Notes under the pieces: generated by a model
Database searches by the model: none
The model's input: only the letters and a program-made list of their open reading frames with translations
What the model was told of the DNA's origin: nothing
Position numbers and translations under genes: made by a program
Shown here: positions 41,868 to 52,169 of the stretch, piece by piece
How the letters are laid out: the number at the start of each line of letters is the position of its first letter
How positions within the stretch are numbered: position 1 is the first letter of the stretch
From: Prostheceraeus crozeri
Lineage: Eukaryota > Platyhelminthes > Polycladida > Euryleptidae
DNA: 64,000 nt
Direction of reading: 5' to 3'
NCBI GenBank assembly: GCA_907163375.1
Contig: CAJQUW010007533.1
Coordinates: 258,001 to 322,000 of the forward strand

Positions 41868-43187
41868 ATGGCAGAAATTGATTTAGACTTTGATGAACTT
41901 GCAAGTTTAATGGATGATTACAAGCAACCAACAACATCTCGATTTGAAAGAAGTATGAACGAAGAAGAACTAAAGAAAAGAATAGACAGCACAAGATCCA
42001 AGAATTCAAAGAAGAATGCCAACTGGGCAGCAAAGATGTTCAAAGAATGGCTTGCGGAAAGGCAAAGAAATGGGATAGTCAGAGGTGATCATGTTTTCAA
42101 AGCATTTGAAGAAATGAGCGAGTCGGAACTGGATTCCCAACTGAATTATTTCATTTTTGAAGTAAGAAAGAATAATGGGGGTAGATATCCAGCAAAGACC
42201 TTAAGAGAAATATTTCAGAGTCTAGGATATTATCTAAAGGATATTCTCGGAAAAGGAAGGAGATTATTCAATGATGAAGAATTTGAATCTGCAAGGATGG
42301 CTTTGGACGCAGCCATGAAAGAAGCAAATTACCTTCAAGTTCCTTGTGAAGGACCCGGTCCCTCAAATCCGGTGTCCAAAAATCAAGAAGATGGGTTATG
42401 GAACAAAGGCATTTTGGGTGACAGTGATCCGCAGACTTTGTTAAGAACCATATTCTTTTGCTGCGGAAAGTTCTTTGGATTGCGAGGAGGAAGAGAGCAT
42501 CGAGAGCTCAAATTTGGGACACAAATTCAATTAACGATGACTGAAACAGGTGAAGCATTAGTGTACACCAACATGCATTCCAAAAATTACACTGGTGGCT
42601 TAAAACAGTGTCGTCTAAAGCCAAAAACCATAAAAGTCTTCACAAACCAGGATAATCCGGAGCGCTGCTTTGTCAGGATTTACAAACTCTATGCCACCAA
42701 GCGTCCGTCGAGCGGGAAAGTTTCAGCCTTTTTTCTAAAAGCTAGAACGAATTTCACTGACGATTCATGGTTTGAGGATACAGTGATAGGACACAATAAG
42801 TTGGATACTTTGATGAAAGAGATCGTATCACTTGGACAATTGAAAGGAAATTACACCAACCATTCACTCAAGAAGACAACAGGACAATTTCTCAAGGGTA
42901 TGACCGAGGTTCAGAGAAAAGCTCATACAGGGAACAGATCGCAGGCGCAATCAATTTATGAGGAAGTCGATGATGAAGACTTCCAGTTGACATCTTCAGT
43001 TTTATATGGTGCTAGACCGAATGCTTCCATCGATTCAACTGCATGTATGTCAAACAATTCAACCAACATGAATGCAACAAGAATAATCATGAACAATGAA
43101 ACATGGCAGCTACAAATGCCCGCAAGGAAGCAAATGAAGATGGATGTGAACGCTGAGACAAACCACATTTCATTCCATTTCTTTTGA
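41868..43187 (+). CDS. Tyrosine recombinase B (DUF3504 type), open frame
   Basis: A single-exon 439-residue protein. The start MAEIDLDFDELASLMDDY echoes recombinase A (FDDMIFNPLVDY). Residues about 50-130 form the core-binding helical domain. The catalytic domain has FGLRGGREHREL (Arg206), SKNYTGGLK (lysine region, about 238-246), NHSLKKTT (His332 with Lys335 where Arg is usual), TGNRS (Asn356 where the second His is usual) and SIYEE (Tyr364). The C-terminal tail PARKQMKMDVN is a family feature shared with recombinase C. The frame is intact although two catalytic positions have changed, so it may be a non-cleaving, retained DNA-binding protein or a recent relic. It is divergent from gene A across palindrome P4. 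Confidence 0.85.
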   Translation: MAEIDLDFDELASLMDDYKQPTTSRFERSMNEEELKKRIDSTRSKNSKKNANWAAKMFKEWLAERQRNGIVRGDHVFKAFEEMSESELDSQLNYFIFEVRKNNGGRYPAKTLREIFQSLGYYLKDILGKGRRLFNDEEFESARMALDAAMKEANYLQVPCEGPGPSNPVSKNQEDGLWNKGILGDSDPQTLLRTIFFCCGKFFGLRGGREHRELKFGTQIQLTMTETGEALVYTNMHSKNYTGGLKQCRLKPKTIKVFTNQDNPERCFVRIYKLYATKRPSSGKVSAFFLKARTNFTDDSWFEDTVIGHNKLDTLMKEIVSLGQLKGNYTNHSLKKTTGQFLKGMTEVQRKAHTGNRSQAQSIYEEVDDEDFQLTSSVLYGARPNASIDSTACMSNNSTNMNATRIIMNNETWQLQMPARKQMKMDVNAETNHISFHFF

Positions 43188-43189
43188 CT

Positions 43190-44450
43190 TCATATTCATA
43201 TAGGCCTACTTACCGCTTTATCGTTCCTTGTAACGTACTGTATGTAGAGATGTGATGTTTTGACTCTACATGTACATGTGAATTACTAATTAACTTGAAT
43301 GAATGTAATTCATGATTGTTCAATTACAGATATCGTTAAACCAAACGTAGGGATATTCTCTGAAAATAACTCCCGGGTTATTGAGGGGATGTCTATGTAC
43401 ATCATGGTATATAAATCAATATAAGACTATTGTATCCATAGAAATTTATAATACCATAGAAAGTCCTAGAATGGAAATTGTATGAAAATTATGGCACACC
43501 GCGGGGGAACTTAGTTGGGGCAAAAGCAAATTTTGCGAACTGGCTTTCTTGTTTTCGGGTTGGCATTTTTAACTATCAAGTCAATTTGTGATCTGAATGG
43601 TTGTCCCTAGTCCAAAGATCATGTACACTTAAACAATAGTGAATTTTAAAAATACTGCAGCGACAGGATGACAAAGACGGAAATCCTGTAAAACGTTCTG
43701 TACGCTCATCATTTTGAGATATCGCTCCTATAATCGATCACGAGTATAATCAGATACAAACGCAACTTGTAGTGTCGATTTACAGAGCATGCATTGCTCC
43801 AGCTTGAAATCATAGGCCAAGAAATCTCAGAGTATTCATTTTACTTAAAAGGGTTGCCCTGTTCAATTTATTTGAACAATTTTCAAAACCTTTGCATGCT
43901 TTCGAATATGAGCTTCCAAAATATCATCACACTGTATCACATAAGTCATTTAGTGATTAATTGAAAGGATCCAGCGACATTTCATTTATCTGAGAAATGA
44001 CTGTCGGTAAAGAAGCTTTCAATGTGTTTATTCCAGAAAACTCTAGGCTAGAAGGAGAAATTATCCAATAATTAGAATTTTTATCTTTGAATTCTTGAGA
44101 TATTCTTACAACCAGTACACCGACCACATTCGATTATGACTCTAAACCAATTTTTGATTCGCATTCCAGTACTAAAAAATTAGAAAATAGTTGTGTGATA
44201 ATAATGACTGCTACAAATAGACACGGTATATTAATCCATGGAATAGTAGACTAATTCACATGAAACAATGCTGCCATCTCACTTAAAGTTCTCTTCATGA
44301 AAATCCTGTAATTAGGCGTCAACAACTTCCACAGCCAACTTGGCAAATAGTTTCACTATGATACAATGTTTTAGATCGAAGCAGATCTACAAACCATAGA
44401 TTTTTCCATGTGCCATCATTGCACATAGGCAAGATATCAAACTTCCATTC
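43190..44450. other. Spacer between recombinase units
   Basis: No gene seen. It contains AATAACTCCCGGGTTATT (43366-43383, a near palindrome) and, at 43437-43465, a reversed copy of an ACTTTCTATG..TATTA..AATTTCTATG word also present at 44488-44515 and 49373-49400. Confidence 0.5.
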
Positions 44451-44454
44451 TAGC

Positions 44455-44488
44455 GTACTATTATCTGCATAGAAATGGATAATAGTAC
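44455..44488. repeat. Short palindrome, 11-base arms
   Basis: GTACTATTATC (44455-44465) and its exact reverse complement GATAATAGTAC (44478-44488) flank a 12-base spacer. It sits directly left of the shared ACTTTCTATG flank word and palindrome P5. Confidence 0.85.
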
Positions 44489-44526
44489 ACTTTCTATGAT
44501 ATTATTAATTTCTATGATTATCTGTG

Positions 44527-44627
44527 ATTGTATCGGTATGACACCAGTAATGCTGCCATATCGACGAGTGCGCGTAGCGCACGAGACGATATCAATGGCA
44601 GCATTAATGGTGTCATAGCGATACAAT
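44527..44627. repeat. Palindrome P5, about 37-base arms
   Basis: ATTGTATCGGTATGACACC and CAGTAATGCTGCCAT on the left are matched in reverse on the right with two changes and a short gap. The centre is GTGCGCGTAGCGCAC. The arm sequence TGTCATACCGATACAAT also occurs alone at 39607-39623, at the left end of the two-recombinase element. Confidence 0.95.
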
Positions 44628-44640
44628 AGTCATATTATTT

Positions 44641-44703
44641 ATGAGATGTCTATTTCCGTCATTACTGGTGTCTGTATGAGATGTCTATTTCCGTCACTAC
44701 AGG
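44641..44703 (+). repeat. Direct repeat before recombinase C, two units
   Basis: GATGTCTATTTCCGTCA occurs at 44645 and again about 35 bases on; the first is followed by TTACTGGTGT. A further copy is at 46571-46598 beyond the gene, so these words flank recombinase C in the same orientation. Confidence 0.9.
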
Positions 44704-44848
44704 CATGGATTCCATGCATATATCCATGCTACAGGTGTTAGTCCAAAAACACAGATGTCTTAGTAATTTCTCGAAGATATCACTGTCTTAATCAAATTCA
44801 AAATCCCGTTCAAATGTAGATTCTTTTCAAGGCGAAGGTCTTAGCGCA

Positions 44849-46264
44849 ATGACGTACTCCGGTTTACTAGATTTTAGCCAGTTATGCAATAATTCAATCT
44901 GTGGCTTAAGTAATGACGAAATTCAAGAAATTGTTGACATCCAATCATTTTTACGCGATGACGAAAATCTGCCGCTACTTGATATAACAGAAAGCGATTT
45001 TTCTAATGCCCAGACTTCCGCGCAGTCTTCAAATGCCTCGATTACTTTGCCATCACAAGTACAATCAAATTTAGAAGCACTATAGAACTGTCAGCGATTC
45101 CCACATCGACCTTGTCACAGCAAAAGAGATTTTCAGAAAAATTCACTGAATTTCTCAAGGAAAAGAATTTTTCGTCTGACTTTTCCAACTTGTCAAAATC
45201 TGAGTTATGCGATATACTGAAGTATTTTTATTCCGAACCGATTCTATTCACCAGCATCGCTGAACTGCATTCGGGCTGCTCTTTTCCGATTTTTTAGGCA
45301 GCCTCCTCTCTCATTAGACTTTGATATCATCAACGATGTCGCTTTCCACTCGGCCAATCAGATATTGAAGGCGATGTCTAAGAGCTTCCTGGAGAGCGGA
45401 GGAAAAATGAAACGGTATGAATCACTAGAAGAAGCAGACTTAAAAAGGCTGCGAGAGTATTTTGATCGTTCAACGCCTCACAAGTTACAAGAAGAGGTGT
45501 ATTTTTCAATAATATATTTTTTAGGACAGCGAGGTCGTGAATGGATTCGTCACTTGAAAAGGTCGAATGTGATTATCAGCGTCGATTCAACAGGTCGAAA
45601 GTATGTTGAGATAACTAATTTGAATGCAGTTCAAACAAATCGTCAACCATCAGTTTCAAAGCAATGCGTTGATCAAAAACAATCACGCATCTATCAGGCA
45701 TAGAATCAATGTAACTGTCCTGTAGTTGGCATAGAGACTCTGATTAGTAGATTGCCAGAAAATGCCGAATATCTTTTCTACCAGCCATTGAAAAATTGGC
45801 GTGAGTCAAAATGTTGGTATAATGCTTACCTGGTCGTAGGAGCTCAAAATTGGGCAACTTGATGAAAACGATTTCACAAAGCGCAAATTTGTCAAAATTG
45901 TACACTGCGCACTGCATTCGCGCAACTGTTGTAACAGAGATGTTCAACAACGGTGCCGCTGTTCAAGACATCCAATGTGTCACGGGGCACAAAACTCAGA
46001 TTCCGTCAAACGGTACCTGAAACGCGTTGGCGATTCCAAAAAACAGGATTTTTCGAGAATGTTGGTGAGCAGCTTTTGCAACTCAACTTCATCAAGCGTC
46101 GGACCATCACACACAGAAAGTGAGTTTGATGACTATTTGATGAAAATTGCCATTTAATCAACAAATTATTCTTTATTTCAGTACTGCGTGAAGCCCCACC
46201 AAACAAGAAGATGAAGATTGAAGCGGATGGTAACAAAAACTTTGTTCGAATAACTTTTGAATAA
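44849..46264 (+). pseudogene. Tyrosine recombinase C (DUF3504 type), broken
   Basis: It opens MTYSGLLDFSQLCNNSICGL with an acidic N-terminus, then SEKFTEFLKEKNFSSDFS (core-binding helices), FLGQRGREWIRHL (catalytic Arg), HCIRATVVTEMF (His-x-x-Arg) and CVTGHK (second His). Near the end a short spliceable segment (GTGAGT ... TTTATTTCAG, about 62 bases) would join to REAPPNKKMKIEADG, the C-terminal tail type shared with recombinase B. Three or more frame breaks are visible. It is bracketed by palindromes P5 and P6. Confidence 0.75.
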
Positions 46265-46570
46265 GTGACTTCAAGACTGAAATTTTAAACCTTTCATGGT
46301 TGTTCTTTGATAAGAAAACATCAAGAATTAAAGATACTTGTTTTACACCATCAACGAAATAAAGGAAATTTAAGAGGATACTAATCACATAAACATTATG
46401 AAATCACGAATTACACATAGTAAATAGTAATTAGTGCTTAAACAAAATAAAATGAAGACATTCACACATATAAGTTGGTGCTACACTTGCGTACTTACTT
46501 TAGTACACATGTACCCTGAACTGTTTTCTCCTCAGGACAAAATAAAAATGCTTGGATATCGGGCCTACGT

Positions 46571-46598
46571 AGATGTCTATTTCCGTCATTACTGGTGT
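46571..46598 (+). repeat. Direct repeat after recombinase C
   Basis: AGATGTCTATTTCCGTCATT then ACTGGTGTGG, the same word as at 44643-44672. A weaker CATTATTGGTGTGG follows at about 46653. It is a candidate recombination site. Confidence 0.85.
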
Positions 46599-46699
46599 GG
46601 TTTTAACATTGGATGCATAGGAGAAAATTTTTGAGTTATCTATGGCAAAACGACATTATTGGTGTGGTATCTCATAAATAATTAACGCATTCTTTCTCA

Positions 46700-46752
46700 G
46701 GAGTTATCAAGTTAATGCCCTCAGGCCTTCGGGCATTAACATAGATAACTCC
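46700..46752. repeat. Palindrome P6, about 21-base arms
   Basis: GGAGTTATCAAGTTAATGCCC pairs with GGGCATTAACATAGATAACTCC with one or two changes, around TCAGGCCTTC. It lies between recombinase C and the reverse-transcriptase element. Confidence 0.93.
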
Positions 46753-46759
46753 CTCGAAA

Positions 46760-49187
46760 ATCAAGCGCTACTTAATGCATAATGATCTATAATCTCTTGG
46801 CAGGCTGAATCAGAAGTTGTATGATATCGCGCTCCAGTAGACAAAAATGTTAAATTCGAGGATGAATTATTGCAATATAATGCTTTAGCCTGAGGCCTGA
46901 GTAGTGACATCATCATGAGCAATCATTTGTGTGAAATTATAGACTCGGTAATCGAAGAATCAAGAATCTGGTTCGAACAAACGCAGCCTGAAAGCAAAAA
47001 CGATGAAGAAACTACAAGGTCAAAACATAATTACAAATGTAAAGAAAATGAAAATAATGAGAAAGAAATCCAAAATGTTACCGATCGAATTGAATGCAAT
47101 AACAACTCAGCGAAAGAGACATGTAGGGATAGCATACCACCTGATAAGATAAGAAAAGCCAAATGGGGAGACCGACAAGGTACTGAACTGCAAGAATATA
47201 TACATGCAGTTTACAACGAAGTTGTAAGATGGAGAAGAAATTCATTTTATTTGCCCGGTGGTAAATCAGGGGAAGAGTTCATTGAAGAGTTGACCAAAGT
47301 TATTACTATGTTTAATTCCAACTCAGTATTTGAACCAATTGCTGTTACGATGGCTTCGATCGTACCAAGATGTTGTGTACAAATAAAGTTGAGCCATCAT
47401 ATCTTCGAGCATTTGTTGCTAGTCGCCTAATACCATTAGATAAGAAGCCTAGTGCTAGGCCAATAGGCATCGGCGAAGTTTTGCGACGAATAATAAGTAG
47501 TGCTACAATTTCGTTTCAAAAACCAGAGCTTATTTCAGCAACAACTCCAACTGAAACATGTGCTGGTTTGAAAGGTGGCATTGAAGCTTCCATTCATGCA
47601 ATAAGAAAAATGTATAATAATCCACGGAAGGAAGGACTTATTTTCATTGACGCAAGCAATGCATTCAATGCTTTGAATAGGAAGGCTGCTCTGCATAATG
47701 TTATATTCGTCTGCCCAGAAATGTCAATCTTCGTCGGAAATGTATACAGTACTAATGCAGAACTATTTTTAACAAACTCTGATGAAATGATTCTTTCGAA
47801 AGAAGGAACAACACAGGGAGGACCCGAATCTATGGGTTTCTACGCTGTCAGTTCCACGGTTTTGTCCAATTGCAAGCCAAATGGATGCAGCAGCCTTAAA
47901 ACGATATTCTATGCTGATGACGGCGCTGGCTCAGGTACCCTTGAAGATTTACTCACATGGTGGGATGGAATAAGGAATTATGGTCCTCTAATTGGATACT
48001 ACCCGAATGCTTCAAAAACATGGCTGGTGGTAAAACCTGAATACAATGATGAATCTGCGAAGGTATTCTCGGACATAAATATGACTATCGAAGGACAAAA
48101 GTATCTTGGATCCTTCATTGGAAATAGCAGATCAACTAATAAATTCATACAAGCTCAAGTACAAAAATGGAAACAAGATATCGATGCTTTGTCAAATATA
48201 GCCAAAACTGAACCACAGCTGGCTTACGCTGCTTATACATATGGGACATCACATCGATGGAAATTTGTTTGTCGGACAACACCAGGTATATCTGAAAGTT
48301 TGTTCGATCTAGAAAGAGACATCATAGAAAAGCTGATACCATCAATCATGGGAGGAAGACAAATAACATCAACCTTGAGAGACATACTTAGTCTTCCTGC
48401 TCGTTTGAGAGGTTTGGGTATTCTCAATCCATTAGAGGAAGCAGACACTGAATATCAAAATTCCGTAGAAATAAATTACCAACTTTCAGAGGCAATTTTC
48501 AATCAATCAGATTACCATACTGACCAGGATGAACAGCGAAACAAAATCAACATGGTAAAGCAACAGAAAGCAAGAAAATGTACAAGAAAAAAGGATGATC
48601 TGAAATCGAATTCATTATACAGACATTTGTTTGTATAATTCCGCAAATTCCGCAACTATATCTACACCATGAGAATTTAAAGAAGAAGGAATACAACAAT
48701 CGTATCATGGAAGTTGACCAAGGTTCCTTTTGCCCTTTGATATTTTCATGTACAGGTGGGATGGGAACAAAAGCAAAGAATTTCTATAAAAGAATGGCAG
48801 CGAAGATCAGCGCAAAGAAGGGGGAGAGCATAGCCAAGTGATAAGATTCATAAGAACGAGATTGAGATTTGACATTTTAAGAACATGTGTTATTTCATTG
48901 AGAGGAGAGAAAAGTGGAAGCAGACATGACGAGTTACGAACAATTCATGATTTGGATCTCGATTACCAAACATTTAGTTTTGAATGAGTCGTTCACTTAA
49001 TATAGCGCGGTATTTATGTTACAATAGGATAACTGTAAGGTGGATGTAAATTTATGTATAGGATATCAACTTTTTCTAACTTACCTTCACTTTCTATACT
49101 TGCCTTGTATATAACCAATTGTTGTATATTTGTTATTATTGTTGGTAAATATATTTATTATCTTTATCTCAAAAAAAATAAAAAAAT
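46760..49187 (+). mobile_element. Retroelement of an unusual reverse-transcriptase type, broken
   Basis: It holds the reverse-transcriptase region described separately and ends in an A-rich tail (CTCAAAAAAAATAAAAAAAT), suggesting LINE-like integration. No LTRs were seen. The 5' limit is set only by palindrome P6. It is broken, with at least three breaks. Confidence 0.6.
46915..48985 (+). pseudogene. Reverse transcriptase of the IPLDKKP/DASNAFN group, broken
   Basis: An N-terminal region with YNEVVRWRRNSFYLPGGKSG precedes the polymerase core. That core has SRLIPLDKKPSARPIGIGE (fingers), LIFIDASNAFNALNR (motif A), EGTTQGGPESMGFYA (motif B), TIFYADDGAGSGT (motif C) and GQKYLGSFIG. A C-terminal block IFSCTGGMGTKAKNFYKR and FDILRTCVISLRGERSG follows near 48.75-48.92 kb. 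From memory, long proteins with this order are common in corals and other invertebrates, often with a nuclease-like domain before the last block. It is not a standard CR1/RTE/LTR reverse transcriptase. The copy is incomplete and broken. Confidence 0.75.
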
Positions 49188-49524
49188 AATAATTACCTGC
49201 TTCGTGGAACTTATTAACCTGTGGACATAGAAAGCCTTACAAAATCATGCATACAATGATACCAAATATTATCCTTAATTATTTAGCGACTATGATTTCA
49301 TCTTACACATAAACATTTAAAGCAAGGAAGACTGCTAGTAATCATGTGTAATCCACAATCATATAAGTAGACTTTCTATGTTATTGTTAATTTCTATTGC
49401 TATATTGCAATTTCAAAAGCTATGATAATCAAGCCATTGAAATCCATAGACAAATTCAGCTGTGAAATTTTGAATATCAGAAACATTGCTTTGATAACAA
49501 ACACAATCAGTAGAACATCGCAGA

Positions 49525-50715
49525 AAGTATTAACAAGTGCGTAGTAGTGGGCTGTGATGGTGGTTCTGCCTCAGCGAATTCGACTGACAATGCAACTGCT
49601 TTCCATCGATTTCCGAAAGATCTATGCATTTTCAGGAATTAATTGAGTCGCAAAAATCGGAAAGTCAGCTTTCCCTCACAGTCAGCTATACTCTAATCAT
49701 TTCGTTGATGATCTTATAAAGCAGAGAAATGACTCTAATATGTCGCGAAATTCTGAGAAAGACTGAACTCAAAGCGAAGACCACTGAAATCTGGTGCCGA
49801 TCCATCAGTGTTCTAATCTTTCCTAAAAACCTTACTTCCTATAAAGCGTATCTTAGAGATAACCCCCCCTACAGCTGAGAAGCATAGGGCAGCGGTGCTG
49901 CAGGCTAACGAAGAACTGCCTATATTATTCCTGAAGGATGACGGTACTTCGTTAACATCTGACTTGATGATGAAGCTCCAAAGGTCATCTACTGAAATCC
50001 CTAGTCGGTTTTTATCCACTCTACCGGACGGGTTATGACTTACGCGATCACCGTAGAAAAGATATCAAAACTTCTTGGTTCGATCACTATCAACGATGAG
50101 ATGTACGTTGCCTACATAGAAGCTATCATAAAGAAGAGCGAATTTTCACATATTTCTTCAGCTGGCAAGGTATCGCTCCTTTCTCAGGTTGTCAATCAGA
50201 AGGTATTCCTCAAGTCACTCATTTGGAATTACAGTAATCTCGAATAATTTTATTGAAATACTTGTGTCGACTATGAAAGAATATTTGTGTGGATCTGATC
50301 CTGACTCTAATAAACATCGTAGCCTTAAATTTTGTCGTAGAGCAGTCACTCAATCAAATATTGCAAAATAAGAAACGAATCAAAGCTGCTTCTTTAATGA
50401 AGTACTCGAATTTAATTTTTGACGAGATGCATGAATGTCTCGATGTTAAATCACCTCCACGTGCCGAAGACATAGATTAAGCATCGAATATGATGATATC
50501 TACTTTAAATAAAGAGCCCGATGCATATAGACCTATTGATTCAAGCAGCAAACGTATTCTGTATTATATTCCGGATTTTGTTGAAAGAAATGTCAGCAAA
50601 CAATGCGCAGAATACAATCGCCTTCTTATTTCTGATTCTGAAGCTCCATTTCCACTGTTTTATTCTGTAGAGAATATTGTTACACAGTATCAGAATGCAG
50701 TCAACACCGGATGAT
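49525..50715 (+). pseudogene. THAP-domain / P-element-like transposase relic
   Basis: The plus strand encodes KCVVVGCDGG...FHRFPKDL, then a Trp-less remainder and SNHFVDDL. This is a decayed THAP zinc finger (C2CH with the FHRFP block). Downstream, across breaks, RILYYIPDFVERNVSKQCAE resembles the C-terminal 'YIxGYxxRKL' block of P-type/THAP9 transposases. The middle is unreadable. A decayed host THAP gene is the alternative. Confidence 0.45.
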
Positions 50716-50857
50716 TGCGTCATCCGAGTCAATTTTGCATAGCATTTCTTTGAAATATTGGTATATTTTTTGATGAAATGAAAAATAGACAGATGCTGCT
50801 CTCTGAGATTTTGGCCCTCGATAGGCATCGAGATGTATTTTTGTGAAACTTCTATGT

Positions 50858-50907
50858 AAAAAAAAAAAAAAAAAAATTTAAAAAAAAAAATTAAAAAATT
50901 TTTTACA
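50858..50907. repeat. A-rich tract
   Basis: A run of 18-19 A is followed by mixed A/T runs. It could be an old retroposon tail, but nothing upstream clearly belongs to it. Confidence 0.7.
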
Positions 50908-51259
50908 CCCTTAAACTTCTTTGTAAAACGAGTGATTTACTGACGAATCGATAAATGAGGTAATTTCAGGGAATATTTTGTGTTGTAAGGGATATTGCGC
51001 TCTCGTGAGAGTCTTCATGTTTTTTACTGCGTAGCAAAGAACCTCTCCATGGAATCTTCAGAAGGTAAGCATAAAAGAGGAAAATCACTGCAAAATAAAT
51101 AAGCTGCGTGGCATGGCATTTTTTTAACTTTCTTTGCACATCCATCTTCGATAAAGTTTGATAAAGTAGAATTGTTTTTGACTACTTGATTTTTGGTATA
51201 GTAGACCTCCACTGGTATTGCCTGGATATCTGCGATCAGTGCATAGATTTCTAGTTGTC

Positions 51260-51842
51260 CATGGATAATCACATAAGCAATATGACAGAAAAGGCAAACA
51301 TGCGATTTTATGTTTTACGCAAATTACGACCGTTTTTGACTCACAATGAGGTCCGCATTACGTACCGGCTTCATTCGTCCTGTTTTGGAGTATGTCTGTC
51401 CAGTGTTTGTTGGACTTAATAAAACTCTTTCGACTCGCCTGATATCCATTGATAAGCGTGCACATGAAATTATTTTCCATGACGGAGAAAGAAAATGCAA
51501 ATGTGAACCGGACGAATTGACGAAAGAAAGATACAAAATTAGCCGCGCATCATATGAAGCAGTAGAAAATGATAGAAATCATACGCTCTCAGACATTATA
51601 CCGGCAAGACTACCGCGCTCTAATTTACCTTCAATTCCTTTCGTAGACCGCTGAGAAACTGAGACCGCTCAAGCGTCTTTCATTGTGTTCACTACAAGAC
51701 TTATGAATAGTTTAGTTTGAGTTCTTCTTAACTTTTCTGATATTTACGTGCATTAGGTTTTATTCTACTTTGCTAAACCTGCTATATTCATTCAAGACTT
51801 GTAAGATTCCTATTTCTATCAATAAACACATACTACTACTCC
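51260..51842 (+). pseudogene. LINE 3' fragment
   Basis: FVLRKLRPFLTHNEV-like text in one frame, then RTGFIRPVLEYVCPVFVGLN, LISIDKRAHEIIFHDGE and a short C-terminus. This is the last part of a CR1/Jockey-like reverse-transcriptase protein (compare LSIERRIFRIIG at the left edge of the window). It ends with AATAAACACA followed by ACT-rich repeats. It is 5' truncated with at least one frameshift. Confidence 0.75.
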
Positions 51843-52169
51843 CACTACTAATACATTTAATGAAATGAAACAATTGCGACGATGTATTGGTCTAATAGGT
51901 TTGCAATAATAAAGTAATCGATTTCAGAGTGAGTTCATGCATTTGAATTTTAGTTTGATATGCTGTCTTCGCTCAGCTATGTGTCCATTTCATGCAATAT
52001 TAGGAAATCGTGTATTTGTTTTTTTTTACTACCGAGTACTTGAGCAAAGGGGGTGAACGCCGTTCCCATCGCCCCCCCTAATGTCAGTTGTATTTGGAGG
52101 TGGTTTACTATGTTCACTGCAACAATAAAACTTTAAATTGATAGTTAATTTTGTTGAGATTGATTTACT

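Larger units (their letters stand above)
39606..43436. mobile_element. Candidate two-recombinase element
   Basis: GATACAATAGTCTTATATT at 39615-39633 is matched in reverse at 43418-43436; similarity extends a further ~7 bases with one gap. Between them lie palindrome P2, a leftward tyrosine recombinase, palindromes P3 and P4, and a rightward tyrosine recombinase. The same motif in direct orientation is at 44620, joined to palindrome P5 before a third recombinase. These ends may define a mobile element of about 3.8 kb. The boundaries are inference; other copies are needed. Confidence 0.45.

Noticed and set aside
39896-48985. Tyrosine recombinase plus reverse transcriptase read as one DIRS-type retrotransposon
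   Set aside because: The reverse transcriptase lacks the DIRS-type sequence and any RNase H/methylase partner, no split or inverted LTRs enclose both, and the RT part has its own A-rich tail.
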